DNA from: Tricholoma matsutake
Lineage: Eukaryota > Basidiomycota > Agaricomycetes > Agaricales > Tricholomataceae
Length of the DNA: 64,000 bases
Assembly: GCA_026075535.2 (NCBI GenBank)
Contig: AP026547.1
Coordinates: forward strand, 6,944,001-7,008,000
Reading direction: 5' to 3'
Shown: positions 24,152 through 37,241 of the stretch, one piece after another
How positions within the stretch are numbered: the stretch's first letter is position 1
How the letters are laid out: every line of letters begins with the position of its first letter
The notes under the pieces: generated by a model
Databases searched by the model: none
What the model saw: only the letters and a program-made list of their open reading frames with translations
Told to the model about the DNA's origin: nothing
Made by a program: the position numbers and the translations under genes

Positions 24152-27100
24152 CTATGATATCCCTAATTTGTGAAACATTTCGTCCAGAGTCTTGAAGGCG
24201 ACCGGCTTCACAAGACTAAGGCAAAACATCGTCAGATAAAATTCTTATCCGATTGAAGCGTCAAAGCTTACTAGCCGTCTACGCCTGCTTCAAACGCTCG
24301 CCGCTTATCCTCTAACGAGGACATTCCCGTGAGGGCGAGGATGCGAGTAGGGGGTGTTCTTTTCGGATTGGACGACTCTGAGCCCGCTGACTCGATCTGC
24401 CGAATCTGTACTGTCGCAGATACGCCTGCATAGAGTCTGGCATTAAAAATGGCCATCATCCAGGATCGAGAATGCTCCTACCATCAAGCACGGGCATCGA
24501 TAGGTCCAACAACACGACACTGAAGTTATTAAAAGACGCGGGTGACAAAAATGATGAGTCACGTACTCGAAAGGCCCTTCTTTCTGATACACGGAAACTC
24601 CGTCACGTCCGTCGATGGCATCTCGGAAGTCGTAGCCCTATGATAATATATTCATATATCAAGAACAGAAGGTTTTGTGTTATGAGCTAGATTTACCTTG
24701 TTAGACAACCATTTCATGCTATTGTACTGTGCGTCAGGCCTCGCGTGTGCTCTTAAACCAATTTTGCTTACAGTAAGTTTCGGAGTATATTATTGTCTTC
24801 CACTACCAACACCCGGAACTTCCGATCCGTCTTATCGACTGTGCCAATGGAAGATCTCAAAAGTGAGCCGCTGGTACCAACAGTGATTGTCGGCATGACT
24901 GTGTCCGGATCGACAATCTCGGCAGCCTCGGCGGTAGAAGAAAGCGACTGCCATGGCATGGCATTTGGATGTGCAGTTGTCGAACGCTGAGACATTGCAG
25001 GACGATGTGGATGTCGATGGTGGCTTTCCTCTGAATTTCGTCGAGGTATGGAAGCTCCAGATTCCGATCTTTCCGTTTCGTCGAAAGAAGAATTTCGAAC
25101 GTGGTCTTTACTCCATGATCGATGGGGAGAAGCATCTCGTGATTGCGATCCGATTTTAAAGGCATGGAGACTGAGCTTGAGGATAGAGCGAAGCCGCGAC
25201 GGTCCACCAGGTTTATACAAGATACGACAGAATCCACCGATTCGTTCATAGTTGTTTGCGATGACCATCATCGTCGGGTTCCCCCGTGATGCCGATAGGA
25301 TGACGAATGACCTGATTGTATCACGTCGTTCTGTTGCAGTGAAAACAGGTGAAGGATCGTCGTTCAGAATGACAATATCCCCATAGTCGTCACCATTATG
25401 AAGTTCGAAGCCCCACCACGAGGTAAGGTAGGTTTGCAACACTCGACGAAGTAGTTTAACTCCTTGATGTGATGTGTCAAATCCAACGAGAGACACTGTG
25501 GGACGCTTGTCTTGTCCATCCAGTATAAGAGGTTCCATATCGGGTGAGAGTCCGTCATCATTATCAGACCTTTCAGCGGAGAAAGTGACTTTAATATCTG
25601 TACCAACGCCTTCTTCGCTCCAGACCTCAACCTTGCCACCAACACTTTCCGACGTAACGATGCTGTTGACAATGGCAAGTCCAAGACCAGTCCCTGCTTG
25701 CAGCGGGTTCTCTTGTGAGAATGGGTGGAAGAGTTGATTCTGTGGAATACTTCTCAGCAACGCAACGGTAGGGATTATCCAAGCATACCTTGAGGAAATT
25801 TTGACTTATACCCTGACCAGGAGTCAGTGTTTGCGATAATAACAATGAGGCCCTCCAACCTTGCCGGTATCAAGTACAGCTAGCTCTATCTTAACCTTGT
25901 TCGGAGGTTCATCCTCTGTCCTACGTAACTCACGAAGCATAACGTGGACAAAGCCACTCTGTAAACAGGGAAACCGATGAGAAAGCACAAAAGATCACGA
26001 GTGTTTTCCATCTCCAACGTACAGCTGTAAACTTCAAACTATTCCCGAATAGATTCATCAAAACCCTGCGTATCCCCCCTTTCTCACACTTCAGGAACCA
26101 TCCCTGGCAAAACCGACGCTCAGTGACCATCTTGCATGTAAAAAATATGGCAAATGTGTACCTTGGGACGATGCCCGATGTCAACGACCGTCTCAACGGG
26201 TATCCTTCGGGTGGCTACTGGGGAACCTTGATCTTCGTTCGGAGGGGAATAGACACTACCTATGCCGGAATCACCTAGTGGTGCCGTACGTGCTCGGTGA
26301 CCTATCCAGCAGCCGTCCACCGCTTCCTCAACAAGTTGCATCAGATCGACTCTGTAAACCGCGAGGGATGAGCTTGTGTTAGTGAATGATAGAAGGGTCA
26401 TCCTGAAGAACTGACTTTGACGTGACTATCACGTTCTCGACCCCTCCAGCCTTTGAGTTACCGCTCAGCTTCGTGAAATCTAGAACGTGATTTACAGTTT
26501 CTACAAGAGAGTTACCACACGCCTGAACGGTTTGCAGAAATGATAGTTGGGAGTGGTTCAAATGGCTGTCGCTTAGAAGCTCAGCAGCAGCGAGGATCTA
26601 GAGAGTATGTTAGAGAACTTCTAACTACAAATGTTACAAGGAAACGAACTCCATGCAAGGGTGTGCGAAGCTCATGTGATATACTGTCAAGACGCATGAG
26701 CATTTACCAATCGGAGAAGGGCCGAACGTGTACTTGGAGATGAACATGCTCTTCGCTTTGTCCGCAAGAATCATTCGGCGTTTCAGAACAGCAGACAGAA
26801 TGATGACACCTAAGAAACAGGAATGAGCTTTCGAACGAACGTGTACTTATGCATACCTATTGCCCGCAGATATGACAATTCATGGCCCTCCAACTGGAGT
26901 ATAGATGGTCAGACAAGGACGGGTGGGTTTGCAAATGATAGTTACATATCGTCTAGTTTGATCAGACACATTGAAAGCACACAGGAGTGCAAAAGGCCTC
27001 TTGTCAATGTTAAATATCGGGACAGCTCCGATGACAGGCTTAGCCAAAAGAGCATGCAAATGGAGATCGAAACTTACTCAACGCATACTGTATATGTGTG

Positions 27101-30030
27101 GGCAAAAACGTCCTGAAACATGTGGGCAAGATGCCTTCAGAGATCTTTCCTTCAGGATACTTAGCGAAGAATGCATCCAGCTGGCGATACTCCTCCGGCG
27201 CAAGCTGTTTCTGCGTCGCTTCGACCTGCGGGTCGCCGTGGTGCATGGTGATTGACACACTCCCCTCCGCACTCATTGACTCCAGAACCTCGCGGTGCGA
27301 GATATCCATTACGATGACGCTTTCAACGTCAAGTGTTCGCTTCACTAATTTGGCTGCGCGATCATAGACCTTGTCCATTGATGAGCCTACGATGAGTTCT
27401 GGGTGGGAGTCTTTCTGTTGGCCATGTGGTTCCGTATCAATCTCCAGACACTCGCGAGTGAATTGTTCCATCTATACCACAGATGAATGGGGATCAGACG
27501 ACGCAGTACAGGGAACACCCCGAAACTTGCCGAGTTTTGTATCCGGTCTCGAATTCTTAATTGAACCTTGTCTCTCCAAAGCTCCATTTCACGCATAGCG
27601 ATAGCCTACAGTGCGATCAGCCCGTCGCACAAAACTGCGATAAACAAGATACGAACCGCAAACTCCTTCAGCGTATGTCTCTGCCGTGGTGAAAAGTCCT
27701 CCCTAGGAGCATCGTCACTAACCGCCAGACTAATGCTAACCCTATCAACAACAGACCTATCCCAAATACAAATTTGAAAACCCACGTTCCGAGATTAAAT
27801 CCATCTTGCGTCCGCAGAGGTGCACCAGCGAAGAATCGAATGCGGGGTTCACCGCGTACTAAGGGCTGCAGGACAATTCAACGGGCAAGTAATGAAGTCA
27901 AAATGGGTTCCTACGTTTTTTGCAAATCGCCAGTCGAGATGAGTATCCAGAACAACCATCGGTTCATCTCCCCTATAAACGGTCATCACTATCGCAATGT
28001 AGGACCGTGGTATGACTAGTCTAACTTACCTCTGTAATATCGCATGGGCAGGGAACGAACTCATCCTAGCAGAGCTAGGGACATCAATAAGGCCTGCTAT
28101 TGTTTGAGTATTTCGAGAACAAGGAGAAGAAAGAGAAGAGAAAGCCATGTCAGAATCCCTATCAAACTGAAACAGAGGCGTAGAAGAAAGATTACATTCT
28201 GCTTTGGACCATCTGGATGCAAGACGAGGGGATGGTGAATTGCGGTGACCTCCATGGTAAGCTTTGTGCTGCTTACTGCTCATTGCTATCAACCATAGAA
28301 ATAGCGGCATATTTCGTGTTGAACACCAGTTTGGCCAAGTGTGCTATCCTATCGAAGTTGAGGTCGGGTCCTGTATTCCAGATGTTGAACCTGTCGTCAG
28401 TGGTCAGTCGCTACAAACCAGGATGACAATGAGGAATCGCACTTGTACAACGCACGCCTTCGTTCCAGCTCATCTGGGGGGTTCGGAGGAGCAAGATACC
28501 CCAGCTCGGCATACATCTGCTCCTCCTTCACAGCGCGTCCAGCCCTCCCAGAATCAGGCACCACGCGCCCGCCCGTAATCATCGCCTCGCGTGTTCTCGA
28601 CACGGGAAGGGGCGAAGAAGTCGGGCGTGTCAAGCATATTCTCCGCGGGTAGACCGGAGCGGACATGGTTCCCGAATTGCTGTCTTGTGTCTCATAATCA
28701 AAATAATCGACCGGAGTTGATGGACCAGTGAGCCCCGGAGGGGAAGTAGTAGGCGAGGTAGCAGAGTGAGGATGTGTGATAACGCGTATGAATGGGAGGA
28801 TGGAGATGCTTGGTGTAATTTCAAGTTGATGGTTTGAATCCCTATTCAGAATGACACCTGCCTCTGGAGTTGCTTCAATGGTGGCCAGCCGTGCAGAGTT
28901 CACATTCAATTTACTAGAGTCATTTTCGACATCTGTTGTCCCGTGCCAGAAGCTCCTTGACTTACGTATAGCCCCAGGTGTTGGAGGGTGATCGGGTTGG
29001 TTGATCTCCGGGGTATATGGAACGGTCGCCATAATGCCGCGCATTGGGTCTGTCAGTTCATGCTCCGGGGAAGGGAGCGCCAGTGGCGAGATATCCACAC
29101 GTGCGGCGGCCCATCGCATTGCAGCCGCGGCAGTTTGCAATTCTGCATTAGAATGTGGCGATGAATTCGGTGCTACTGGGTCTTTTCCAGGAGACGGTGC
29201 AGAGGAGGTGGAGAAGGAGTTCCGCATGCGATAAGCTGGTAACGGAATCTTGAATGGAGCAGAAGCCCGAAATCTGTTCACCGGGAGTGAAGGGGTAAGG
29301 ACAGACAGAGTTGATGCCCCTGCAGGCGTACTTTCGGGTTTCGACACGGCCTCCACAGCAGGAGTAAGCCGAGTGGCTTGTAAGGCTGACAAGGAATCAC
29401 TAGGTACCCCTCGAGGAGCGTCAATTTGGACACCCGACTCGAACGGATCCGGGGATACCGGATTTGGTGACGTGGAGATTGCCAAGTACCCCGCACAGGG
29501 AGAGGCGAAGAAGGGTCGGGGTGGATTAGGTGTTCGAAGAGGATCCCAGCGACCTGAGGCATACGCAATAATGAAAGTCGCCCAATCGCAATCTGATTGA
29601 TTCGTAGCTGGCCCATCTACAATGGGAGAGTGATTTAATTCGTCTGAGTCCCAATCGAACGGGGACGGAAAAGATCCTAAACACAGAGCGCTTGTTACGA
29701 TAATGAACGCAGACAAGTGTTTGTAATATATTTACCTAGACCCAGACCAAATATTCGGTCGCTGTCGTTTTCATCGACGGTCTGCATGTAAGGGGTTGTC
29801 TCTCGGGCCTTGTTTTTGTAATGTGAAGGTGTGTATTCAGATGACGAATCTGGTATACCCATGAAATGGCGATTCGGCAACGAGGGTAGCAATAGGCCGT
29901 GGTGTTGAGGAGGCGCAGTGGCTGGCCTGATCGACTTTCGTACAGTGCGCTTGGATGAGCTGGAAACGGCAACACGAAGTGGTGTGGTGGGTAGCTGAGG
30001 AGGAGCAGGCACCTTTCCCTCGTCAGACAT
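24152..30030 (-). CDS. Hybrid sensor histidine kinase (GAF, HisKA, HATPase, receiver)
   Basis: The protein starts at ATG 30,030 ('[18 protein letters not shown]') and ends at TAG 24,152-24,154, through a dozen or so exons. Order of parts: a long Ser/Pro-rich N-terminal region (to about 28,440), including the conserved '[20 protein letters not shown]'; a GAF domain split over several exons ('[15 protein letters not shown]', 'HLDWRFAKN', '[19 protein letters not shown]', near 28,390-27,780); a linker '[20 protein letters not shown]'; a second GAF-like part ('[20 protein letters not shown]', 27,387 region); the H-box '[11 protein letters not shown]' near 26,690-26,650; '[20 protein letters not shown]'; the ATPase G boxes ending '[13 protein letters not shown]'; and a receiver domain starting '[16 protein letters not shown]' and ending '[20 protein letters not shown]'. 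The last intron is 24,216-24,271. It autophosphorylates on His and passes phosphate to its receiver, then to an Ypd1-type carrier. The signal sensed is unknown. No membrane segment was seen, so it is probably cytosolic. Two convergent 3' ends lie about 400 bp apart with homocitrate synthase. Confidence 0.9.
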
Positions 30031-30303
30031 GCGTGAATGACGACGTCCTTTGGTCCAAAGAAAGCGGGAATCAGATGATGAGCATGAGGACAGCGCTGCT
30101 GTATACAAAGAAAGAGCCTCAGGCTCCACTCGGCAAACTCCGGTCTGGGCGAACACTGGATGACGTCAGACCCACATTCCACTCATACATACAACATAAG
30201 TACATCGTCCAATCGTCCACTATATACGGCAATTTCTTAGTTACCGGGCGATATAGAATGCCAAGTGAAATCCCATTATTACCTTGTGCCTTGTAATCTA
30301 GAT

Positions 30304-33300
30304 CTATATGTCCGCCAATACCAACATGCTCCACATAAATAGCGGTAGTGTTAGGTTGTCATTCTGGTCAGACAGCGCCTCCAACACCGATGCAAGAGCT
30401 ACAACTCCTGTATATCCCAAACTCTACACAGCCTATTAGATTCACTCCCAAAATCGAACGTTCGAGACAACCTACCGAAAAACTCTCAGCATATCCACAC
30501 AGACGCAGGATCCACGCACATGCGACGATAGAAATCGTGAACGCAGCACTACCTTCCAACGTTTTCGATGTGGATGATGACCATCGATGCTTTCCGACCC
30601 GCTTGCCTACGATCGAAGCCTGGGGAAATAATTATCAGCTTCCACATGACACAGTTTCCACTGTAACAACTCACCAAAGCATCTCCGACCCCAACTGTAA
30701 GGATACCAGTGAACTGCAGCAACTGGGTCGGTCTGAGAACACCTTCAGTCAAACGTCGAGAGGACACAAAAACAACGATACAAACCCTTCCAACCAAACA
30801 GAACCAGCACACCCTGTTAACAGATAGAAATGACTCAGGATCGCCGTCCCTCCATCCTTGTGGTCCAGGAACTCGTTCATGAACAGGTGCACCGATGCTC
30901 CAAAAGGGTATATCGCAAAATATCGGACATATTCTGTGAACGTGAACAAGGCGAATGCAGCACTGAACGACAGGTGCGCGAATGCTGGCTAAAGCAAAAA
31001 TGCAAGTAATTCAGTCATTCAAAAATACTTGGATGCCTCAAGAACACCAACATCAAGCGCCACTCCAGGAATGAACATCACAACAGCCAACGCATGAAAG
31101 AACTTTCGCCTGGCATTTAACCCCAACGTTGGCACACGCTTATCAGCAGCGTCGAACAAATCCGCCGCAACATTTGACACATTCGACGCATTTGGCAAAG
31201 TCGGCAAGTTCGAGAATGTCAACCCAAGCGTGCTACTAATCGCCGGAGAAGGCTGCAGTGTGGGGCTTGTCGGCATCCCCATCGAATCCACCGCAGCCTG
31301 AGAAGGGATATCCAACGCCCCAGGGACAATTACATTCTCCCCCGCAGTAGTTCTTGTACGGTATCTCCTTGATCTTGCGAGCTGGCGGTTCCACCCTGCA
31401 ACGCTGATGCAGCCAAGCGATGCCCAGTATGCAAGCAAGGCTGGGCGGCTCCACTTCCTTCTGCCCTCCAGAATATAGAACATCACCCAAAGCCAGGGAT
31501 CCCGTCTGCCAAGACACCAGCGAGTCCACATGCCGATCACGCCCCCTACTATGAGAACAGATCCAATGTAGAATGCAACAGCAAGGGAGCGACGGTGGCG
31601 TTGTTTGTCTTGGGGAAAGCGCAGACGGCGGACAGGCTGTTGGGCGATGCGGCGCGAGAGGACGAGGAATGGAGATAGAAGGAACCCAGTAAGGAAAGAA
31701 CCCGCAATTAATGCCATTTGGAAAATAAGAAGGGGTGTTGGAAGACGATATGTTTTGATGAAGGGCATCGTGGCTGGCCAAATCTGTTTGAACCTGATTG
31801 ATAATTGAGAACAAATAGAAGGGAGGAGCATACTCTAGCAATTGTAAAGTTCAAGAATTCCATACACAGTGCGGTGCCGCCGAAACTGACTAGACCAAGT
31901 TCTCCAAGGGTAAACCCTCGATGGGCTAGACGAATAGCAGTGTAGAGACTGAATTGATAAAAAAGGGAGCTGAATGCAAGTTCGATGTAATTTAGATCTG
32001 GGATGAGAGACATGAGGGTAATGATAGCAACAAACATGAGACAAGACGTACGATGCCAGATTTTGAAAGCCATTATTTGGAACCACACCTTCAACCCTAT
32101 CGCACCGATACTGACGCAAAAAGTAAATATGACATAATACGAAGTTCTCAAGCGTTCACTGCGTGGAACAGAAGCTCGTTCGCCCTCGGGGCTATCGACA
32201 ACCTTACGATATTTCGCCTCTATTAACCAGGAAGCACATGCATGGAACAACAAGATGGTTGAGCAAAACGTCCCAAGGTCCACTAGGCTATAACGGGAAA
32301 GTACGAGCGCTTCCAGCGCGGAAAATGATGCATGAGATCTGTGAAGCTCCGCTGGTGCTTCAATGCGCCAGCCATGAGGCAAAGTAGGGGCATGACTGGA
32401 TGATAACCGAAGGGCTGAAACGAGCAACGCGGACGAAATAAGCGGTCCAAGAAGCAGGCCAGTAAACATTCCATCATCAAGTGACTGTCTAAATTTTCGT
32501 GTCAGTCTGTCAAGCACCAACCGTTGACAAACTTGCAAGACGCACCTGTAATTTTTGGGGACAGACATCCATATGAAACCAAAGTTTTTCTTTTGTGACA
32601 TTGTGAAAGCTAATGTGCTGCTCCGTCTCTGTTCGCGTCCATCGTGAGGACGAGGGGATGAAGAGATAGCTTGTTGAGTAGATAATGGAGAAGATAATAA
32701 TGATATTGCAGGGGTGGGCGACTGTGCATGCTTGGGAGGTGAAAATGTACTGTGCGTCCATATACTATAAAAAACCGTTGCACCGGCAAGAATGAGAAGC
32801 TCTATCCACCAGTAATCAACAGCAGTCCATGAGAGAGAACTAGGTAAATTTACCTAATACAATCCATTTGCAGGTTTCCAGATCGGAAGTCCGTAGTTGG
32901 GGCAGGTCTGAAAGCGCAAACGTGCCGTAAAGGACGGCTCCAAGGATAATCCACGACTCTCCACATTTTCGCATGTCTGCCGAGAAAGCCCAAGCCCAAG
33001 GAGTTGGTAGGAATCGGATTCGGAACTCTAGCATCCTAGGGAAGACAATATCTGGTTCCAGCGTTGCGGTCCTATTACGAGCCGCGTGGGACAAAGAGGG
33101 CGACAGATGTCTATGGCCCCGTGTTAAGGACTTGGAGATGACAGCAGGAGAGCGCGATCGTGTGAAGGCAATACGGGGGCTCAACAACCCTGAGCCACCT
33201 CCGGCAGAGTCACCGCTGGATCCTGCGAGTGGACTGTGGCGTCGTCGAATCGAAGAAGGGGATGCCGCGTTCAAATGACCATTAGGACTATCTTTCTGCC

Positions 33301-33700
33301 TAGTCTGAGAAAACGCCCTGCCGCGAAGTGTGCTGGATGGCTCATCCTCGGTCTCGGAATCGTCAGAACTGCTTCTTGACGCAGAACTGGAAAATGTTCA
33401 GCACACGAACACGGAAGGCGGAAATACAACATACCTCGAAGATCCCGCCTGATAGCTCGTACTCCAGTCGCTTGCTGGCCTTAATAATTCGGTGTCTGGG
33501 CGAACTGTCGTGCTGCTGCTTGCAGAGTTGAGTCGCTGACGAGTTGCACGTCCCTGTGCTTGTTTTCGGGTTGCATCACCGCGTCCAGCAACTATCCTGG
33601 ATGGCGGGGGAGAGGGGGACGAGCGTGAACGAGGCAGTTTGGCGTAAGGGTCGCACAGGATGATCTTCCAAATTTCACGCACTTCTCGATTGATTTGCAA
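30304..33700 (-). CDS. SEC59: Dolichol kinase (Sec59 type)
   Basis: It phosphorylates dolichol with CTP in the endoplasmic reticulum membrane, supplying the lipid carrier for N-glycosylation, GPI anchors and O-mannosylation. The C-terminal half has the family signature: 'NARRKFFHALAVVMFIPG' (near 31,120-31,070), the CTP-site segment 'FMNEFLDHKDGGTAILSHFY' with 'LLTGCAGS' (near 30,880-30,815), 'LLQFTGILTVGVGDAL', 'TLEGSAAFTISIVACAW', and a last exon 'LEALSDQNDNLTLPLFMWSM' ending at TAG 30,304-30,306. Many hydrophobic segments fill 30,900-32,600. The N-terminal third is a Ser/Arg-rich soluble region ('SSDDSETEDEPSSTLRGRAF', 'SSIRRRHSPLAGSSGDS'). The true start was not found: the most upstream exon read ('INREVREIWKIILCDPYAK', to about 33,700) has no ATG of its own, so a short first exon may lie between 33,700 and 33,870. 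The gene is divergent from the uracil-DNA glycosylase gene, with under 200 bp between them. Confidence 0.88.
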
Positions 33701-33875
33701 ACGGAACAGGCAGTTGACACGTGATTGTATATAGATATTTGGTTCTGTTTGATTTCACTTTTTATGGTTTAGTCTCCAAGCTGGCAATCTGAATGTTTGT
33801 GTTTGCAATAGTGAACCACTCACGCGACAGAGACTGCTAAAACGCGTTTTTTCGCTCATCTCATCATTTCGGTCC

Positions 33876-35435
33876 ATGGAAGGAACTGTTTATTTAGAAG
33901 ATATAGAGCCTGCACGTGGAGCCACTGTGAAAGAGGATATAGACGAATCTACGGCTTCCAAGTCCGTCACGGCGGCATCTACCCAAGTCAAACGTCAGCG
34001 CACACTCGTGGATATGTTCTCGGGCTCCAAAGGGAAGACCAGTGAACCTTCTGCCAAGAAAATAAAACTCTCCGCGTCTTTCAGTTCTAGTTCATCTCAC
34101 AAGAGCACCAGTATAGCAGTAAACGGTATCAAAGCTACTGGAGTACAAAAACTGAACTCGATTCCGTTTTCCTTGTCCTCTTTCCAAGATTCTTTGACAG
34201 AGGAGGAGAAAAATCTTCTCAAGTTGGAATGCGAAGTCATGGGAAAGAGCTGGTAAGTGACTCCAAACAGGAAGGAAGTCACGAGTTCAATAAATGTCTG
34301 CGGTGCAGGTTGAAATCATTGAAGGACGAGATTAAGAAACCATATTTCATATCTTTAAAGAAATTCTTGTGGGAAGAAGGTGTAAGGGGAGCGGACGATA
34401 CCCCCAAATATGTCAAGATATATCCTCCTGGTGAGTTATAACCTCTTCAGGTGTTTCCACGTCGCGAAGTTACTTCTTTTACAGCCAAACACATTTACGC
34501 ATGGTCCAACACGCCGTTGGGTAAAGTTAAAGTCGTTATTCTGGGTCAGGGTGAGTAAATCCGATCAAGCTCAGAGTTTACGCACACCAGTTTTTTTAAT
34601 ATCTTTATACAGATCCCTACCATGGCATGGGACAAGCGCATGGTCAACAGTGCCGTTGTGATTAGCCTGCAGGCGTTTCTGCTGACATGTCAATTACTGT
34701 AGGGTTATGCTTTTCTGTGCCGACAGGCGTGAAACCTCCCCCTTCCCTGAGAAACGTGAGGCATGCTCACCTCCTTTTGAAGCCGTTCTCACACCTCGAT
34801 CAAAGATCTATGCGGAACTTAAGGCGGAGTACCCTGAGTTTGAAGAACCTACTCATGGGTGAGTATATCGTCCTGTCCTCGGACTCAATTGACCCCCATC
34901 CAGGAACCTGTCATCGTGGGCATCGAATGGGGTATTGATGCTAAACACTTGCCTTACTGTTCGGGCAAGCCAGGCAGGATCTCACTCCAGCAAGGGCTGG
35001 GAAGAGTTCACAGATAAGGTCGTTGATGTCGTCGACAAGTATGGTGGGGCAAACCTCGGGGCAAGAAATTCTGATGGCACCGGTATTGGCCGGGGGGTTG
35101 TTTTCCTGGCATGGGGTGCCTGGGCAGCCAAGCGAGTTGCGAAGCTGAACACCGTAAGCATGTGTCTCACTGCTTCCTCGATTGCTGCCTGATTACGTCG
35201 GGCATCACCAGACTAAGCACCTGATCCTTAAAAGTGCAGTAAGGCCCACTGATTGTTGACGGAATATTCCAGCATTCTGATATTTATTTTCCACCAGCAT
35301 CCTTCTCCGTTCTCTGCGAACAAAGGCTTCCTAGGCAACGGCCACTTCAAGGCGGCGAACGAATGGTTGGAAAGCAAATATGGCGCCGAAGGAAAAGTGG
35401 ATTGGTGCAACCTCTCTGTAAATGCGGAACTTTGA
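33876..35435 (+). CDS. UNG1: Uracil-DNA glycosylase (family 1)
   Basis: It removes uracil from DNA at the start of base excision repair. The N-terminal part (about 110 residues) is Lys/Ser-rich and disordered and contains '[12 protein letters not shown]', which resembles a PIP-box (Q-x2-L/I/V-x2-M-F) for PCNA binding. The catalytic domain follows: '[20 protein letters not shown]', '[19 protein letters not shown]' (water-activating Asp in DPYHG), '[18 protein letters not shown]', 'FEEPTHG', '[20 protein letters not shown]', '[14 protein letters not shown]' and the DNA-intercalation loop '[17 protein letters not shown]'. Exon 1 ends at 34,252; at least six introns interrupt the gene, each GT...AG and in frame. 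Relative to human or bacterial UNG there is an extra Gly-rich stretch ('[20 protein letters not shown]') before 'VVFLAWG'. Stop TGA at 35,433-35,435. No obvious mitochondrial presequence at this start. Confidence 0.94.
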
Positions 35436-37241
35436 ATGTTCTGGTGCGTGTGCGATATGGATCAATTGATTGAATCATCGCTTAGCAGCAGCGCAGCTTC
35501 TGATCACAAATAGGGGTTGCCCGGGTTTGCACATGGACATACACTGCTAATTACTATTCTTGTCAGAATTCGATACATGAGAATGACTTTCCGTAAGCTT
35601 TGAGACTAAACTATGCGACGACTGATCTTGATTCAGAACCCGACTTAATCAAATATTCTATTCCATTTGCTAAACCATAAGCCATGTTTCATCAAAAAAA
35701 CTACGTAGTTCAAACAAAGCCTCGCGTGCTAAAAACCCATCTAAAATTGCAATATTGTACATATCAAACTTGGATCAATTTTATCTGTCACCAAGGGAGA
35801 GTTGAGGGAGAAGTGCTGACTGGTGGAATGAAGAGGTAGCTGATTATGTCACAAATGAGAGCCTGCCTGATTTGGACAAAATGCATTTATTTACGGCGAA
35901 AATAACCTATTGAGGATTAAGGTTTATTCGAGAGTCTAAGCGACGTCGATTGTGTGATGATGTGATGATGGTGGATCCAAGGTGGATCGGCATTTCGGCA
36001 TCTTGACCTTTTATTGTTCTATTCAGCTAAATAAATGCTTGCGGAAAGTCACCCAATATCTGGTGGTTTTATAGAATGCGAATAAAATCTTTTGGGATTC
36101 TTTCGTCATCTTGGTCACAAGGTTAGGGACTTCGCGTGATAATCATTCAAAATTTATTTGTCTGACAAACACCCGGGGGCCCAGAGGAGATGGCAATAAA
36201 GGCGCGTGAGTTCCGTGGCAATATCGGGCCCGGGGCTGATGAAACATATCCATAACTTGCCTGAATTCCTAGAGTGTTTTAGTACTAGTAGCGCAGGAAG
36301 GCAAGCCAGCCACGCGATGAGTTCTACCGCCTTCAGATTTGACGAGGCGAAGACGAGAGACCTAGATCTAACCGTTTAGTGTGTTCGGTGTGTCGCAGTA
36401 ATTATACTGCATCCGCTCTAAGGACTTTAACGGCCTCATGTCGGGGGTTGTTCTAGCACAATTCTACCACGGCGATGGCGCATAGTATTATGTAAGCACA
36501 CGTACTTATCATTTGGTGTGCAATGGCAAGTCATCCTTGCGGACGATCCTCTCCTGGTCCGTTGGCATCCCAAGCTCAATAGGCCTAGGGCGAGAGTGCC
36601 TCCAAGCATCCTGGTTGTTCTTGAGCCTAAATAAGGACGTCGATTAGCCATAAACTTTATAGAACTTTCTGCTTGCTCAGGCTAAAGATGACATTTAGAG
36701 GGCGTTTGTAGTTATATTTTTGGCTATTGGGAGTACTGACTATCAACGTCGGACTCCGTATTGAAGACGCAGTTACTACGTGGTTACTACCCGTGAAGAG
36801 TTGGCGGGGAGTCCTCAGAGATTGCACAAAAGTAGAGTGCGTCGTGGAGCAACGAACTCGAGCAGGCGCAAGCCTAAACTTTTCCCTGAGCTCATATCAT
36901 CAGGATCGTGAATATCGCCGTATCTTGCCATATCGAGCATATTGCACATGTAGGCCGAAAGGGGATAGTATGTCTCATCAATGTGCCTTCCTCCGGCGGA
37001 CACTAACGCGTCTAAAATCTTCTTTCAACGTTTCTGGCGATTGCCAAACAAGGGTTAATATTCGCATAAATAAATAGCCGCTATAATTTACCCAATACGG
37101 ACACGCCAAGTAAATAATAGTAGTGCTTTACACTGCTTTACATTTCTAGGAATACAGCAGACATACATTAGCTAAGAGCAAATTCTGTTATGGTATGAAT
37201 TAGTCCTCATATTAAAGGTATGGGAGAGAGGGAGAATGCCA
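35436..37241. other. 1.8-kb intergenic region, nothing recognised
   Basis: It contains two convergent 3' flanks (UNG and the bZIP gene). No frame over about 116 codons, no tRNA or repeat was recognised. The sequence is AT-rich in 35,600-36,150. Confidence 0.6.

Noticed and set aside
36436..37077. Open frames of 60-116 codons in the 1.8-kb intergenic region
   Set aside because: They overlap on both strands and show no motif or splice context.
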